A DNA stretch of 64,000 nucleotides, taken from contig NZ_VLKW01000004.1 in NCBI RefSeq assembly GCF_007830495.1, positions 248,001-312,000 of the forward strand. The letters run 5' to 3'. Positions 17,980 through 27,999 of this stretch are shown piece after piece. This DNA is from Pseudoduganella flava (lineage in GTDB: Bacteria; Pseudomonadota; Gammaproteobacteria; Burkholderiales; Burkholderiaceae_D). The notes beneath the pieces are model-generated. The model was given only the letters and a program-made list of their open reading frames with translations. It searched no databases and was not told where the DNA came from. The position numbers were made by a program, and so were the translations under genes. The first letter of the stretch is position 1. Every line of letters begins with the position of its first letter.

Positions 17980-19218
17980 ATGAAGAAACCACTGATCGCA
18001 CTGGCGGTGCTGGCCGCCTTTGCTGGCAATACGGCATTTGCCGATACCTTGCTGTCCGGCTTCGGCGGGGACCGCGGCTTCGGCAGCCGCGTGATGGACC
18101 CGAACGACGACGGCTCCTCCGAGCGCCTGGCACTGCCGTTCCAGATCAATTTTTTCGGTAACGCCTACAGCGATTACTGGATCAACAATAACGGCAATAT
18201 TTCGTTCAACGGGCCGTTGAGCTCGTTCACGCCGTCGCTGTTCCCGATCTCGCAGGCGCCGATGATCGCGCCGTTCTGGGCCGACGTCGACACCCGCAAC
18301 CAGACGTCGAACCTGCCCGCGCCGTTCACCAACAACGTTTACCTGGCCAATCCGGACAGCAAGACGCTGATCGTCACGTGGGACACGGTGGGCTACTACA
18401 ACCAGCACAACGACAAGCTGAATACGTTCCAGCTCGTGCTGAAGGACCAGTCGACGGCCACCGGTCACGCGGGCGACTTCGACATGGAATTCCGTTACGG
18501 CCAGCTGCAATGGACGACGGGCGACGCCAGCGGCGGCTCCGGCGGCTTCGGCGGCCAGCCTGCGGTTGCCGGCTGGAACGCGGGTGCGGCGACGAACTCG
18601 TACTCGCTGATCGGTTCCGGCACGGGCAATGTGGTGGGTCTCGTCAACGACACCAACGTCGGTACCGATGGCGTATGGCGCTTCCACGTGCGCTCCGAAG
18701 AGCTGCCGGGCAGCGCGCCATACAACCCGGTCCTGCCGGGCAATGTGGACGACGGCTCGGCCGGCTGGGTATTCGAGAACATCCCTGTCGGCACGGGCAC
18801 GCCGGTGTGGATCGACCCGGTCGTCGCCACCGGCTACGACTACGCGGTGACCAGCGGCCAGCTGATCAACGGCGTCACGCTGATGCCGGGCGTCGGCGAC
18901 GGCCGCTACGACATCTGGCTGTGGCACGACGGCCAATGGCAGCTGTACCAGGCCGGCGCCGCGGGCGGCGAGCACATCGAGTTCGGCCAGTCCGTCGACC
19001 GCTTCCGCATCACCGGCATCGAGACGACGGCCGGCATTAACCCGGACAGCCCGATCGCCTTCGCCACGGGCCTGTGGTTCGACGGCACGGGCACCAGCTC
19101 GGTGACGCAAACGGCGCTGACGGCGGAAGTGTCACCCGTCCCGGAACCGGCCACCTACGGCATGCTGGCAACCGGCCTGGCCGTGCTCGGCCTGGCCCGC
19201 CGCCGCCGTCGCGCTTAA
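17980..19218 (+). CDS. Nidogen-like-domain PEP-CTERM protein
   Basis: A 412-residue secreted protein with a signal peptide (residues 1-21, ending AGNTAFA). A NIDO-like domain follows (about 45-230): it includes INNNGNISFN, FPISQAPMIAPFWADVDT, FQLVLKDQS and GDFDMEFRYGQLQW, the usual sequence landmarks of extracellular nidogen-like domains. A second beta-rich region lies at about 250-375, and SPVPEPATYGMLATGLAVLG plus RRRRRA forms the PEP-CTERM anchor. Sorting requires an exosortase system not in this window. A strong terminator follows the stop. Confidence 0.87.
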   Translation: MKKPLIALAVLAAFAGNTAFADTLLSGFGGDRGFGSRVMDPNDDGSSERLALPFQINFFGNAYSDYWINNNGNISFNGPLSSFTPSLFPISQAPMIAPFWADVDTRNQTSNLPAPFTNNVYLANPDSKTLIVTWDTVGYYNQHNDKLNTFQLVLKDQSTATGHAGDFDMEFRYGQLQWTTGDASGGSGGFGGQPAVAGWNAGAATNSYSLIGSGTGNVVGLVNDTNVGTDGVWRFHVRSEELPGSAPYNPVLPGNVDDGSAGWVFENIPVGTGTPVWIDPVVATGYDYAVTSGQLINGVTLMPGVGDGRYDIWLWHDGQWQLYQAGAAGGEHIEFGQSVDRFRITGIETTAGINPDSPIAFATGLWFDGTGTSSVTQTALTAEVSPVPEPATYGMLATGLAVLGLARRRRRA

Positions 19219-19236
19219 GCATCTTTTCGCTTCCCC

Positions 19237-19262
19237 AAAGCCGGCCACGCGCCGGCTTTTTT
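19237..19262 (+). terminator. Rho-independent terminator after the nidogen-like gene
   Basis: AAAGCCGGC (19237-19245), loop CACGC, GCCGGCTTT (19251-19259), with the T run continuing to 19263: a textbook intrinsic terminator. Confidence 0.9.
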
Positions 19263-19296
19263 TCGTCCTTGCTGAGCTGGTCGCAAAACAACAGCG

Positions 19297-19356
19297 GGGA
19301 CAGTCCCTCGCCTCTGAAAACAACAGGGGACTGTCCCTCGATTCTGGAAACTTTTC
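19297..19356. repeat. GGGACAGTCCC-type intergenic palindromes, two copies
   Basis: GGGACAGTCCC (19297-19307) and GGGACTGTCCC (19327-19337) stand 30 bp apart, the second followed by GATTCTGGAAACTTTTC. The same combination recurs at 19471-19500. This is a second palindrome family, distinct from GGGTCAGACCC. Confidence 0.75.
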
Positions 19357-19470
19357 AACCCACCCGACCAGCCCTTCCTACAATTGGCGCCGAACTGCAC
19401 GGAACCGCAGTGAATTTCATCGCGATTGTCAGTTGACTTAACTTTGAATCCACATAATTTCCAAAAATGA

Positions 19471-19500
19471 GGGACAGTCCCCGAATTTGGGAAACTTTTC
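19471..19500. repeat. GGGACAGTCCC-type element, third copy
   Basis: GGGACAGTCCCC followed by GAATTTGGGAAACTTTTC reproduces, with few changes, the unit at 19327-19356. This shows the element is about 30 bp and includes the AT-rich flank. Confidence 0.75.
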
Positions 19501-19754
19501 TTTAGGGAATTGGTATTTTGTTTGCCGGGGTTTTGCACTTTTAAAATGTTAAAAATGCAGGTTCATAGAGGACGTTTTTGCACCTACTTGCTGTTAAAAA
19601 AGTTCTGCCACAACAATACGTTAGCTTGGAAATAAGCGGTGTGGGTTTTATGCGACCAGGCGCGACGAATTGTTACGCACACGCTTGCGCCTCGGCAACT
19701 AAGTCTGCAATGATTTGATGTATGCGCGGTCTTCCTGATTTAGCGCAAAACATC
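19501..19754. other. Gene-free stretch upstream of the chemotaxis operon
   Basis: About 250 bp clearly more AT-rich than the rest of the window, with runs of T and A and no credible coding frame. It must hold the chemotaxis promoter, but no convincing FliA-type or sigma-70 box pair was seen. Because it ends in a terminator-like hairpin at 19755 it could also encode a small RNA. Confidence 0.5.
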
Positions 19755-19789
19755 ATTGCCGGGTTTATTTTGCCCGGCAATGTTTTATT
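19755..19789 (+). terminator. Terminator-like hairpin just before the chemotaxis operon
   Basis: ATTGCCGGG (19755-19763), loop TTTATTTTG, CCCGGCAAT (19773-19781), then GTTTTATT. It lies about 37 bp before the first chemotaxis start codon, with no gene immediately upstream to terminate. It may end a small RNA or act as an attenuator. Confidence 0.6.
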
Positions 19790-19825
19790 CGCAACCGCTT
19801 GTCATATTTTCAGAACGAACGCGTG

Positions 19826-20953
19826 ATGCGCAAACGTCCCCTGCATTCTTATTCCCCGCTTGCCGTCGCCATTGCCGCGGCACTGGCGATTGTGCCGCTG
19901 GCCGGGTGGCAGTGGCATGGCTGGCTGATCGCCGCCGCGCTGCTCGCTGCAGGCGGCTGGGCTGCCTTCCACGCGCTGACGCAGCGTGCCGACGGGTCCG
20001 CGCTGGAAGCCTACCTGGCCAGCCGCCAGCGCTTCGGCGACGAAGTGTCCGGCGTGTGGGCGTCGCACATCGATGCGTCGCGTACCCAGATGGAAGCGGC
20101 CGTCGTGTCGCTGGTCGAGCGCTTCTCCGGCATCGTCGCCAAGCTGGAACAGGCGCTGGCCGCATCGGGTGCGGCGCGCAACAGCGAAGGCGGCAGCATC
20201 GTCGAAGTGTTCGCCGCCAGCGAGAAGGAATTGCGCTCGCTGCTCGACATGCTGGCCAGCGCCGCATCGAGCAAGCAGCAGATGCTGGCCAAGATCGAAG
20301 GCCTGCAGCACATCACGACCCAACTGCAGAAGATGGCGGCCGACGTTGCCAGCATCGCGTGGCAGACCAACCTGCTGGCGCTGAACGCGGCGATCGAAGC
20401 GGCACGTGCCGGCGAGGCGGGGCGCGGCTTTGCCGTCGTCGCCAACGAAGTGCGCATGCTGTCGAACCGCTCGGCGGACGCCGGCAAGCACATCGCCCAG
20501 CAGGTCGGCCAGATCAGCGCCGCGATCAACGCGACCTGCCAGGCCGCCGGCGAATCGATGCGCGCGGAAGCGTCGTCCGTCGAGACGTCCGAGCAGATGA
20601 TCGGCAACGTGCTGGCGTCGTTCCGCGGCGTGACCGATGCCCTCGTCAGTTCGTCCGACCTGCTGCAGCGCGAGAGCGCCGGCATCCAGGGCGAAGTGGC
20701 CGAGGCGCTGGTGCAGCTGCAGTTCCAGGACCGCGTCAGCCAGATCCTGTCGCACGTCCAGCAGAACATCGCCCGCATGCCGGCCTACCTGAGCGAGAAC
20801 GCCCAGGCGTCCAGCGCGGAACCACAACCGATCGACGCGCGCGCGCTGCTGGCCGAACTGGAAAGCACGTACGCAATGGCCGAAGAGCGCACGCTCCACA
20901 AGAGCGCCGCCAAGCCTGCTCCCCAGCAGGCCGAAGAAATCACCTTTTTCTAG
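19826..20953 (+). CDS. Membrane-anchored MCP-like protein with a CheZ-like C-terminal motif
   Basis: A 375-residue protein with two hydrophobic segments near the N-terminus (about residues 12-45) and no obvious periplasmic sensor or HAMP domain. The chemoreceptor hairpin tip is plain: [20 protein letters not shown] and [19 protein letters not shown]. Further on, [14 protein letters not shown] resembles the catalytic FQDxxxQ motif of the CheY-P phosphatase CheZ. The tail ends EEITFF. ATG 19826 was chosen; GTG 19823 and TTG 19799 are alternatives, none with a strong ribosome site. It is 8 bp before cheY. Confidence 0.75.
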   Translation: MRKRPLHSYSPLAVAIAAALAIVPLAGWQWHGWLIAAALLAAGGWAAFHALTQRADGSALEAYLASRQRFGDEVSGVWASHIDASRTQMEAAVVSLVERFSGIVAKLEQALAASGAARNSEGGSIVEVFAASEKELRSLLDMLASAASSKQQMLAKIEGLQHITTQLQKMAADVASIAWQTNLLALNAAIEAARAGEAGRGFAVVANEVRMLSNRSADAGKHIAQQVGQISAAINATCQAAGESMRAEASSVETSEQMIGNVLASFRGVTDALVSSSDLLQRESAGIQGEVAEALVQLQFQDRVSQILSHVQQNIARMPAYLSENAQASSAEPQPIDARALLAELESTYAMAEERTLHKSAAKPAPQQAEEITFF

Positions 20954-20961
20954 GAGCACCC

Positions 20962-21330
20962 ATGGCAAAAACCATCATGGTCGTGGACGACTCGCTGTCG
21001 ATCCGCCAGGTCGTCGGCATCGCATTGAAGCAGGCCGGCTATGACGTCATCGAAGGCTGCGACGGCAAGGACGCGCTGGCTAAGCTGACGGGCCAGAAAG
21101 TCAACCTGATCATCAGCGACGTCAACATGCCGAACATGGACGGTATCTCGTTCGTGCGCGAGCTGAAGACCCGTCCGGCCTACAAGTTCACGCCGGTGCT
21201 GATGCTGACCACCGAGTCGCAGGAAGAAAAGAAGGCGCAAGGCCAGGCGGCCGGCGCGCGGGCGTGGATGGTCAAGCCGTTCAAGCCCGAGACGCTGCTG
21301 GCGGCCGTCCAGAAACTGGTCATGCCTTAA
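20962..21330 (+). CDS. cheY: CheY-type single-domain response regulator
   Basis: A 122-residue receiver domain and nothing else. The acidic pair is DD at residues 9-10, the phosphorylated Asp is D53 (ISDVNMPNMDG), and the conserved Lys is in MVKPFKP. TAGGAGCACCC gives a good ribosome site before ATG 20962. Phosphorylated by CheA, it would bind the flagellar or pilus motor switch. It sits between the MCP-like gene and a STAS gene. Confidence 0.93.
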   Translation: MAKTIMVVDDSLSIRQVVGIALKQAGYDVIEGCDGKDALAKLTGQKVNLIISDVNMPNMDGISFVRELKTRPAYKFTPVLMLTTESQEEKKAQGQAAGARAWMVKPFKPETLLAAVQKLVMP

Positions 21331-21383
21331 CCACCGGACCTGACCCCGACGCCGGCTTGTCGCCGGCATTCACGGAGAACCTC

Positions 21384-21695
21384 ATGATGATTGGCGATGG
21401 CATTGGCCATCCGGGCCAAGGGCCCGTTGCAGCCGTGGCGATCGAAGGCGAGCTGACGATCTACCGCGCCGCCGAGCTCAAACCGCTGCTGCTGGACGCG
21501 GTGCGCCTGCACGGCGCCCCCACGCTGGACCTGTCGGCCGTCACGGAATTCGACAGCGCCGGCCTGCAGTTGCTGCTGGTCGCGCGGCAGGAAGCGGCGC
21601 GGCTGGGCAAGCGACTGCAGGTGGCAGCTGCCAGCGCCGCCGTGCGCGACGTGTTCGCGCTGCTCGGCATGCCGTTCGAAGGAGTGCACGAATGA
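21384..21695 (+). CDS. STAS-domain protein
   Basis: A 103-residue protein. After VAIEGELTIYRAAELK comes the STAS-domain core, APTLDLSAVTEFDSAGLQLLLVARQEA, where the serine in FDSAG is the usual phosphorylated position of anti-sigma-antagonist-like proteins. Such small STAS proteins often sit in chemosensory operons between cheY and cheA. GGAGAAC precedes ATG 21384, and the stop overlaps the cheA start (ATGA). Confidence 0.85.
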   Translation: MMIGDGIGHPGQGPVAAVAIEGELTIYRAAELKPLLLDAVRLHGAPTLDLSAVTEFDSAGLQLLLVARQEAARLGKRLQVAAASAAVRDVFALLGMPFEGVHE

Positions 21696-23827
21696 ATATC
21701 GACCAGGTGATGATCACCTTCATCGCCGAGAGCCGCGAGCTGCTCGAGCAGATGGAGAACGCGCTGCTGGCCGTCGCCCACGATGGCCCCGAGGCCGTCA
21801 ACGCGATCTTCCGCGCGGCCCACACGATCAAGGGTTCGGCCGGCATGTTCGGGCTGGACGCCGTCGTCGAGTTCACGCACGTGGCCGAGAGTGTGCTGGA
21901 CAAGGTGCGCGATGGCGCGGTGCCCGTCAGCGACGAGCTGGTGACCTTGCTGCTGTCCTGCGCCGACCACATCGGCGCCCTCGTCGACGCGGTCGAGGCG
22001 GGCACGCTGGAAGGCGATACCGTGCTGCCGGCGGCCGGTGCGCCGCTGGTCGCCGCGCTGCAAGGCTATCTGGAAGGGGGCGTCTCCGTTGCCGCCAAGG
22101 CCGCGGTGCCGATGCCCGCCCATGCGGTGTCGGAAGCGGAGCAGTGGCACATCTCGCTGCGCTTCGGCGCGGACGTGCTGAGGAACGGCATGGACCCGCT
22201 GTCGTTCATCCGCTACCTGGGCCAGATGGGCCGCATCACCGGCATCGCCACGTTGACCGATGGTTTGCCCGGGGCCGACGAGTTCGACCCCGAGTCGTGC
22301 TATCTCGGCTTCGAGATCGGCTTCCACAGCAGCGCCGACAAGGCGGCCATCGACAGCGTGTTCGACTTCGTGCGCGACGATTGCCAGATCCGCATCCTGG
22401 CGCCGCACAGCAAGATCACTGAATACATCGCCTGGCTCGACGAGCTGCCTGAGCAGCGTGAGCGCCTGGGCGAGATGCTGGTGCGCTGCGGCAGCATCAC
22501 TGCGCACGAACTGGAGCAGGCGCTGGCGGCGCAGTCGGCCGCCGGTGCGGCGGGTGGCGAGGTCGTGCCGATCGGGACGATCCTCGTCGACCAGGGCGCC
22601 GTGCGCGCGCCGGTCGTCGAGGCGGCCCTCGTCAAGCAGCGCCAGGCACCGGAAGCCAAGCCCCAGCAGGAAAACCGCTCGGTGCGCGTGGATGCGGACA
22701 AGCTCGATCGCCTGATCAATCTCGTCGGCGAATTGATCATCGCCGGCGCCGGCGCGAACCTGGTGGCGCGGCGCACGCAGATTCCCGAACTGCTTGAATG
22801 CACGTCGACGCTGTCCGACCTGGTCGAAGAGGTGCGCGACAGCGCGCTGCAGCTGCGCATGGTGAAGATCGGCGCCACGTTCAACCGCTTCGGCCGCGTG
22901 GTGCACGACGTGTCGCGCGAGCTGGGCAAGGACATCCGCCTGCAGGTCTCCGGCGAGGATGCGGAGCTGGACAAGACGGTCGTCGAGAAGATCGGCGACC
23001 CGCTGACGCACCTGGTGCGCAACGCGATGGACCACGGCATCGAGCCGGTGGACGTGCGCGCCGCGCGCGGCAAGCCGGCCCAGGGCACGGTGGCGCTGAA
23101 CGCCTACCACGACTCGGGCAGCATCGTCATCGAAGTGTCCGACGACGGCGGCGGCCTGAAACGGGAACGCATCCTGGCCAAGGCCGTGGAACGGGGCCTG
23201 GTCGAACCTGGCCGCACACTGACGGACAAGGAAATCTTCGGCCTCATCTTCGAGCCGGGCTTCTCGACGGCGGAACAGGTGACGAACCTGTCCGGCCGCG
23301 GCGTGGGCATGGATGTCGTCAAGCGCAATATCGTCGCGCTGCGCGGCAGCGTGGAAATCGCCAGCACGGAAGGCGTCGGCACGACCGTCACGGTGCGCCT
23401 GCCGCTGACCCTGGCGATCATCAACGGCTTCCAGGTCGGCGTCGGCAAGTCCGTGTTCGTGATCCCGATGGACATGGTCGAGGAATGCATCGAGTTCCGC
23501 GAAGCCGATCATGCGCACGCGGACTATGTCGACCTGCGCGGCCAGCCGCTGCCGTTCGTGCGGCTGCGCGAACGCTTCGCGCTGCACGGCGCGGCGGCAC
23601 GGCGGCAAAGCATCGTCGTCGTCCGCTACGGCAGCCGCAAGGCCGGCCTCGTCGTCGACACGCTGCTGGGCGAATTCCAGACCGTGATCAAACCGCTCGG
23701 CAAGGTGTTTTCCGGCGCGCGCTTCCTGTCCGGATCGTCGATCCTCGGCAACGGCGACGTGGCACTGATTCTCGACATGGCGGCGCTGCTGAATGGCGTC
23801 GAGGCCGACGGCCAGGCGGCGGCGTAA
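21692..23827 (+). CDS. cheA: Chemotaxis histidine kinase CheA
   Basis: A 711-residue kinase. The HPt domain holds the phosphorylated H44 in [16 protein letters not shown] central region of about 150 residues ([20 protein letters not shown]) is likely the regulator-binding part. Dimerisation ([16 protein letters not shown]) and ATPase domains follow with N box [13 protein letters not shown]1 SDDGGGL and G2 [10 protein letters not shown]. The C-terminus is a CheW-like domain. The start overlaps the STAS stop. It passes phosphate to CheY and CheB under receptor control. Confidence 0.95.
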   Translation: MNIDQVMITFIAESRELLEQMENALLAVAHDGPEAVNAIFRAAHTIKGSAGMFGLDAVVEFTHVAESVLDKVRDGAVPVSDELVTLLLSCADHIGALVDAVEAGTLEGDTVLPAAGAPLVAALQGYLEGGVSVAAKAAVPMPAHAVSEAEQWHISLRFGADVLRNGMDPLSFIRYLGQMGRITGIATLTDGLPGADEFDPESCYLGFEIGFHSSADKAAIDSVFDFVRDDCQIRILAPHSKITEYIAWLDELPEQRERLGEMLVRCGSITAHELEQALAAQSAAGAAGGEVVPIGTILVDQGAVRAPVVEAALVKQRQAPEAKPQQENRSVRVDADKLDRLINLVGELIIAGAGANLVARRTQIPELLECTSTLSDLVEEVRDSALQLRMVKIGATFNRFGRVVHDVSRELGKDIRLQVSGEDAELDKTVVEKIGDPLTHLVRNAMDHGIEPVDVRAARGKPAQGTVALNAYHDSGSIVIEVSDDGGGLKRERILAKAVERGLVEPGRTLTDKEIFGLIFEPGFSTAEQVTNLSGRGVGMDVVKRNIVALRGSVEIASTEGVGTTVTVRLPLTLAIINGFQVGVGKSVFVIPMDMVEECIEFREADHAHADYVDLRGQPLPFVRLRERFALHGAAARRQSIVVVRYGSRKAGLVVDTLLGEFQTVIKPLGKVFSGARFLSGSSILGNGDVALILDMAALLNGVEADGQAAA

Positions 23828-23864
23828 CTGCCGGCTTGCTTCAACTCATTTACCAGGAGCGATT

Positions 23865-25505
23865 GTGCTTAAGAATTTAAAAATCGGCGTTCGGCTGGGC
23901 CTCGGCTTCGGCACGGTGCTGTTGCTGTTACTGGCGATCGCCATGCTGGCCATCACCCGCATGGCGGCGATGGATCACGTCACGGGAACCATCACGGATG
24001 ACGCCTACCCGAAAGCCGCACTGGCCAAGGACCTGATACGCGATGCGGTGGATATCCCGCGCCAGATGCGCGGCATGCTGCTTGCCGAATCCGAGAGCGA
24101 GGTCGTGCGCTACCGCCGGCAGGTGGAAAGTGTGCGCGCCGAAGCGCGCCGCCGTATCGATGAGCTGGGCAAGCTGGTCGCCAGCGAGAGCGGCAAGAAG
24201 CTGTTGAAGGACATCACGGAGCGGCATGCGGCACTGGAGCCGCTGTACGAGAGGTTCTATGCGCTGGTGGGCACGGATCGCCAGCAGGCTGCCGCGTTCG
24301 TCAGCAAGGAAATGGTGCCGGCCAACCGCGCGCTGACGGTGGCGGTCGACGCCCTCGCCAAGCATCAGGCAGAGAAAATGGAGGCTTTGGCGGCCGACGC
24401 TGGCCACATCTATGAAGAAACCCGGCGTCTCGTGATCATGATGACCGCGGCAGCACTGTTGTTGGCGCTACTGGTGGCCGTGGCCGTCACGCTGTCCATC
24501 ACCCGTCCGTTGCACGAGGCCGTCCTGGCGGCCGACCGCCTGGCGGCCGGCGACCTGGCCGTGCACATCGGCGCCACCTCGCGCGACGAGGCCGGCCAGT
24601 TGCTGGCGGCAATGAAGAACATGATCGGCAGGTTGGCGCAGGTGGTCAGCGACGTCAATGCCGGTGCGCAGTCGCTGGCGTCGGCATCGGAAGAAGTCAG
24701 CGCGACGGCGCAGTCGCTGTCGCAGGCCGCATCCGAACAGGCGGCGAGCGTCGAGGAAACCTCGGCGTCGCTGGAACAGATGACGGCATCGATCTCGCAG
24801 AACACGGAGAACGCCCGCGTCACCGACGGCATGGCTACCCAGGCCGCGCGGGAAGCGGCCGAAGGCGGCGAAGCGGTGAAGGCCACCGTGACGGCGATGA
24901 AGCAGATCGCCAAGCAGATCGGCATCATCGACGATATCGCGTATCAAACCAATCTGCTGGCGCTGAACGCGGCGATCGAGGCGGCACGCGCCGGTGAACA
25001 CGGCAAGGGCTTCGCCGTCGTGGCGGCCGAGGTGCGCAAGCTGGCCGAGCGCAGCCAGGTGGCGGCGCAGGAGATCGGCGAAGTGGCGACCAACAGCGTG
25101 GAGCTGGCCGAACGTGCCGGCGGCTTGCTGGACCAGATGGTACCGAACATCCGCAAGACGTCCGACCTGGTGCAGGAAATCACGGCGGCTTCCGAAGAGC
25201 AGTCGGCCGGCGTGGGACAGATCAACGCGGCCGTGGGCCAGATGAGCCAGGGCACGCAGCAGAACGCGTCCAGCTCCGAAGAGCTGGCGGCGACGGCCGA
25301 AGAGATGAGCAGCCAGGCCGAGCAACTGCAGCAGGCGATGGCGTTCTTCCGCCTCGACGGCGCGCAGGCCATGCGCAAGCCGGCCGGGCGAAAGCCGTCC
25401 GGCCGTGCTTCGGCCGCGCCGCAGCGGCATGGCATCGCGCTGCAACATCCGGCCTTCGCGGCCGAGGACAACCTGGACGAAGCCAGCTTCACCCGTTTCA
25501 ACTGA
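23865..25505 (+). CDS. Methyl-accepting chemotaxis protein (first of a tandem pair)
   Basis: A 546-residue receptor: first membrane segment about residues 10-30, a periplasmic four-helix-bundle-type ligand domain (about 35-185), second membrane segment ([20 protein letters not shown]), HAMP domain, and a long signalling coiled coil with the tip [20 protein letters not shown]. The start is GTG 23865 after CAGGAG. The tail [11 protein letters not shown] is shared in form with the next receptor. The signalling half is nearly identical at DNA level to that of the next gene. Confidence 0.92.
   Translation: MLKNLKIGVRLGLGFGTVLLLLLAIAMLAITRMAAMDHVTGTITDDAYPKAALAKDLIRDAVDIPRQMRGMLLAESESEVVRYRRQVESVRAEARRRIDELGKLVASESGKKLLKDITERHAALEPLYERFYALVGTDRQQAAAFVSKEMVPANRALTVAVDALAKHQAEKMEALAADAGHIYEETRRLVIMMTAAALLLALLVAVAVTLSITRPLHEAVLAADRLAAGDLAVHIGATSRDEAGQLLAAMKNMIGRLAQVVSDVNAGAQSLASASEEVSATAQSLSQAASEQAASVEETSASLEQMTASISQNTENARVTDGMATQAAREAAEGGEAVKATVTAMKQIAKQIGIIDDIAYQTNLLALNAAIEAARAGEHGKGFAVVAAEVRKLAERSQVAAQEIGEVATNSVELAERAGGLLDQMVPNIRKTSDLVQEITAASEEQSAGVGQINAAVGQMSQGTQQNASSSEELAATAEEMSSQAEQLQQAMAFFRLDGAQAMRKPAGRKPSGRASAAPQRHGIALQHPAFAAEDNLDEASFTRFN
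24636..25349 (+). repeat. Near-identical signalling-domain block, copy 1
   Basis: About 714 bp encoding the receptor signalling domain; it aligns without gaps to 26603-27316. Long stretches are identical base for base, including third codon positions, while the sensor halves of the two genes differ. This indicates recent duplication or gene conversion. Confidence 0.85.
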
Positions 25506-25547
25506 TTTTCACATCAACGCGCGGCCCGCGGCCGCAAGGAGAATACC

Positions 25548-27464
25548 GTGTTCCGTAACTTGAAAGTAAGCGTCCGTCTCGCGATGGGCTTCGGCGTCGT
25601 CAGCCTGCTGCTGGCGATTGCCGTGATGATGGGCATTCGCGGCATCGCCAGCATCAGCGACAACGTCGATGAGCTGGTGACCGACAAATATCCGAAGGTC
25701 GTGATCAGCAACGACTTGATCAGCCGTGTCAGCACGATCGCGATCGCGATGCGTAACATCGTCATCTTCGACGATCCGGAGTTGGCGCGCCGCGAACTGG
25801 CGGCGATCGAGGAAGCGCGCGCGGCGTTGCGCGGCGACCTGGAGAAGCTCAAGCAAACGGTGCGTTCGCCCGGCGGCAAGGAGTCGCTGCGCGTCGTCAT
25901 CGAGACCCGCGAACGTTACCGCGTGATCCAGGAGCGCTTCATCCAGTTGGTGGCGCAGGGCAAGCGCGAGGAAGCGCGCCAGCTGCTCGTCAACCAACTC
26001 GAGCAGAGCCAGATGGAATACATCCGCACGATCCAGAAGATGATCGAGCACCAGGATGATTCGATGGCCGATTCCGGCAAGGAAGCGGTCAATGAATACG
26101 TGGCCGCGCGCAGCCAGCTGATCCTGTTGGGCAGCATCGCCATCGCGATCGGTATCGCAATGGCGTTGTGGATTACGATGTCGATCACCCGCACGCTGGG
26201 CGGCGAGCCGGCCTACGCGGCCGACCTGCTGAAGCGCATCGCCGATGGCGACCTGTCCGGCGACGTGGTGACGCGCAAGGGCGACCAGTCCAGCATGCTG
26301 CATGCGGTTGGCCAGATGGTGGCCAAGCTGCGCCTCGTGGTGGCGGGCCAGCGCGCCGCTGTCGAAGCGGCCAACCAGGGCAAGTTCGACGTGCGGGTGG
26401 ATACCACCGGCATGCAGGGCTTCCAGAAGGACCTGGGCGATGGCCTGAACCAGCTGATGACGACGACCGGCGCCAGCATCGACGACGTGGTGCGTGTGAT
26501 GTCCGCGCTGGCCGACGGCGACCTGACCAAGCGCATCGACAAGGATTACCAGGGCGCGTTCGCCCAGCTGAAGGATTACTCGAACAGCACGATGGACAAG
26601 CTGGCGCAGGTCGTCGGCGACGTCAACGGCAGCGCGCAATCGCTGGCGTCGGCATCGGAAGAAGTCAGCGCGACGGCGCAGGCGCTGTCGCAGGCGGCCT
26701 CCGAGCAGGCTTCCAGCGTCGAGGAAACCTCGGCATCGCTGGAACAGATGACGGCATCGATCTCGCAGAACACCGAGAACGCGCGCGTCACCGACGGCAT
26801 GGCGACGCAGGCCGCGCGGGAAGCGGCCGAAGGCGGCGAAGCGGTGAAGGCCACCGTGACGGCGATGAAGCAGATCGCCAAGCAGATCGGCATCATCGAC
26901 GACATCGCCTATCAAACCAATCTGCTGGCGCTGAACGCGGCGATCGAGGCGGCGCGCGCCGGTGAACACGGCAAGGGCTTCGCTGTCGTGGCGGCCGAGG
27001 TGCGCAAGCTGGCCGAGCGCAGCCAGGTGGCGGCGCAGGAGATCGGCGAAGTAGCGACCAACAGCGTGGAACTGGCCGAACGCGCCGGCGGCCTGCTGGA
27101 CCAGATGGTGCCGAACATCCGCAAGACGTCCGACCTGGTGCAGGAAATCACGGCGGCTTCCGAAGAGCAGTCGGCTGGTGTCGGCCAGATCAACGCGGCG
27201 GTGGGTCAGATGAGTCAGGGCACGCAGCAGAACGCATCCAGCTCCGAAGAGCTGGCGGCGACGGCCGAAGAGATGAGCAGCCAGGCCGAGCAACTACAGC
27301 AGGCGATGGGCTTCTTCAAGCTGGCCGGCACCAGCGCAGTGCGCGGCCGTTCGATGGCCGTCGCGCGCGGCGCGCAACGCGCACCGAAGCGCGGCAACCT
27401 GCGCCTGGCGGACAACTTCGCCCCTCAGGGCGAGCTGGACGAAGCGAACTTCACGAATTTCTGA
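25548..27464 (+). CDS. Methyl-accepting chemotaxis protein (second of a tandem pair)
   Basis: A 638-residue receptor starting with GTG 25548 after AAGGAG. It has a first membrane segment near residues 10-30, a periplasmic helical ligand domain (about 35-190), a second membrane segment ([19 protein letters not shown]), then an extended HAMP-like region of about 140 residues that appears to hold two HAMP units (SADPA-type spacing absent; [14 protein letters not shown] and [14 protein letters not shown]). The signalling domain follows. The tail [10 protein letters not shown] parallels that of the first receptor. The extra HAMP explains its greater length. Confidence 0.92.
   Translation: MFRNLKVSVRLAMGFGVVSLLLAIAVMMGIRGIASISDNVDELVTDKYPKVVISNDLISRVSTIAIAMRNIVIFDDPELARRELAAIEEARAALRGDLEKLKQTVRSPGGKESLRVVIETRERYRVIQERFIQLVAQGKREEARQLLVNQLEQSQMEYIRTIQKMIEHQDDSMADSGKEAVNEYVAARSQLILLGSIAIAIGIAMALWITMSITRTLGGEPAYAADLLKRIADGDLSGDVVTRKGDQSSMLHAVGQMVAKLRLVVAGQRAAVEAANQGKFDVRVDTTGMQGFQKDLGDGLNQLMTTTGASIDDVVRVMSALADGDLTKRIDKDYQGAFAQLKDYSNSTMDKLAQVVGDVNGSAQSLASASEEVSATAQALSQAASEQASSVEETSASLEQMTASISQNTENARVTDGMATQAAREAAEGGEAVKATVTAMKQIAKQIGIIDDIAYQTNLLALNAAIEAARAGEHGKGFAVVAAEVRKLAERSQVAAQEIGEVATNSVELAERAGGLLDQMVPNIRKTSDLVQEITAASEEQSAGVGQINAAVGQMSQGTQQNASSSEELAATAEEMSSQAEQLQQAMGFFKLAGTSAVRGRSMAVARGAQRAPKRGNLRLADNFAPQGELDEANFTNF
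26603..27316 (+). repeat. Near-identical signalling-domain block, copy 2
   Basis: Counterpart of 24636-25349, same length and phase; see that entry for interpretation. Confidence 0.85.
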
Positions 27465-27476
27465 TGCGAGCGTGAG

Positions 27477-27989
27477 ATGAAGCAAGCAAGCAAACAAGAG
27501 ACTGCGACCGCCGAGTCGGCGCAATACCTGACCTTCATGCTGGGCGGCGAATCGTTCGGCATCGGCATCATGTCGGTGAAGGAAATCATCGAATTTAGCG
27601 GCATCACGGAAGTGCCGATGATGCCCGAATCGATCCGCGGCGTGATCAACCTGCGCGGCGCCGTCGTGCCGGTGATGGACCTGGCGGCGCGCTTCGGCCG
27701 GCCGATGGCGGTGCCGGGCAAGCGCACCTGCATCGTCATCGTCGAGCTGGAAGCCGAAGGCGAACGGCAGGTGACGGGTGTCGTCGTCGACGCGGTCAGC
27801 GCGGTGCTCGACATCGCCGCATCCGAGATCGAACCGGCACCGTCGTTCGGCACGCGCATCCGCGGCGACTTCATCGCCGGCATGGGCAAGTTGAACGGCA
27901 AGTTCGTCATCCTGCTGAACGTGCACCAGGTGCTGGCGCTGGACCTGTCCCACGTGGCCGAACTGGCCGCCGACCAGCTGCCGGCGTGA
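27477..27989 (+). CDS. cheW: CheW adaptor
   Basis: A 170-residue CheW-domain protein linking receptors to CheA. Motifs are YLTFMLGGESFGIGIMSVKE, PESIRGVINLRGAVVPVMDL and a C-terminal GKLNGKFVILLNVHQVL. It begins 12 bp after the second receptor stop and is followed closely by cheR. Confidence 0.94.
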   Translation: MKQASKQETATAESAQYLTFMLGGESFGIGIMSVKEIIEFSGITEVPMMPESIRGVINLRGAVVPVMDLAARFGRPMAVPGKRTCIVIVELEAEGERQVTGVVVDAVSAVLDIAASEIEPAPSFGTRIRGDFIAGMGKLNGKFVILLNVHQVLALDLSHVAELAADQLPA

Positions 27990-27999
27990 TGGACGCTTG

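Noticed and set aside
19560-19740. A possible c-di-GMP riboswitch before the chemotaxis operon
   Set aside because: The segment ACGCACACGCTTGCGCC looked promising, but the conserved GEMM-I core and tetraloop receptor pattern are missing.
19756-21330. A single long frame joining the MCP-like gene region to cheY
   Set aside because: The first 400 codons are an Arg/Ala-rich shadow in the wrong frame; only the last 122 codons (CheY) are real, with their own ribosome site at 20951.
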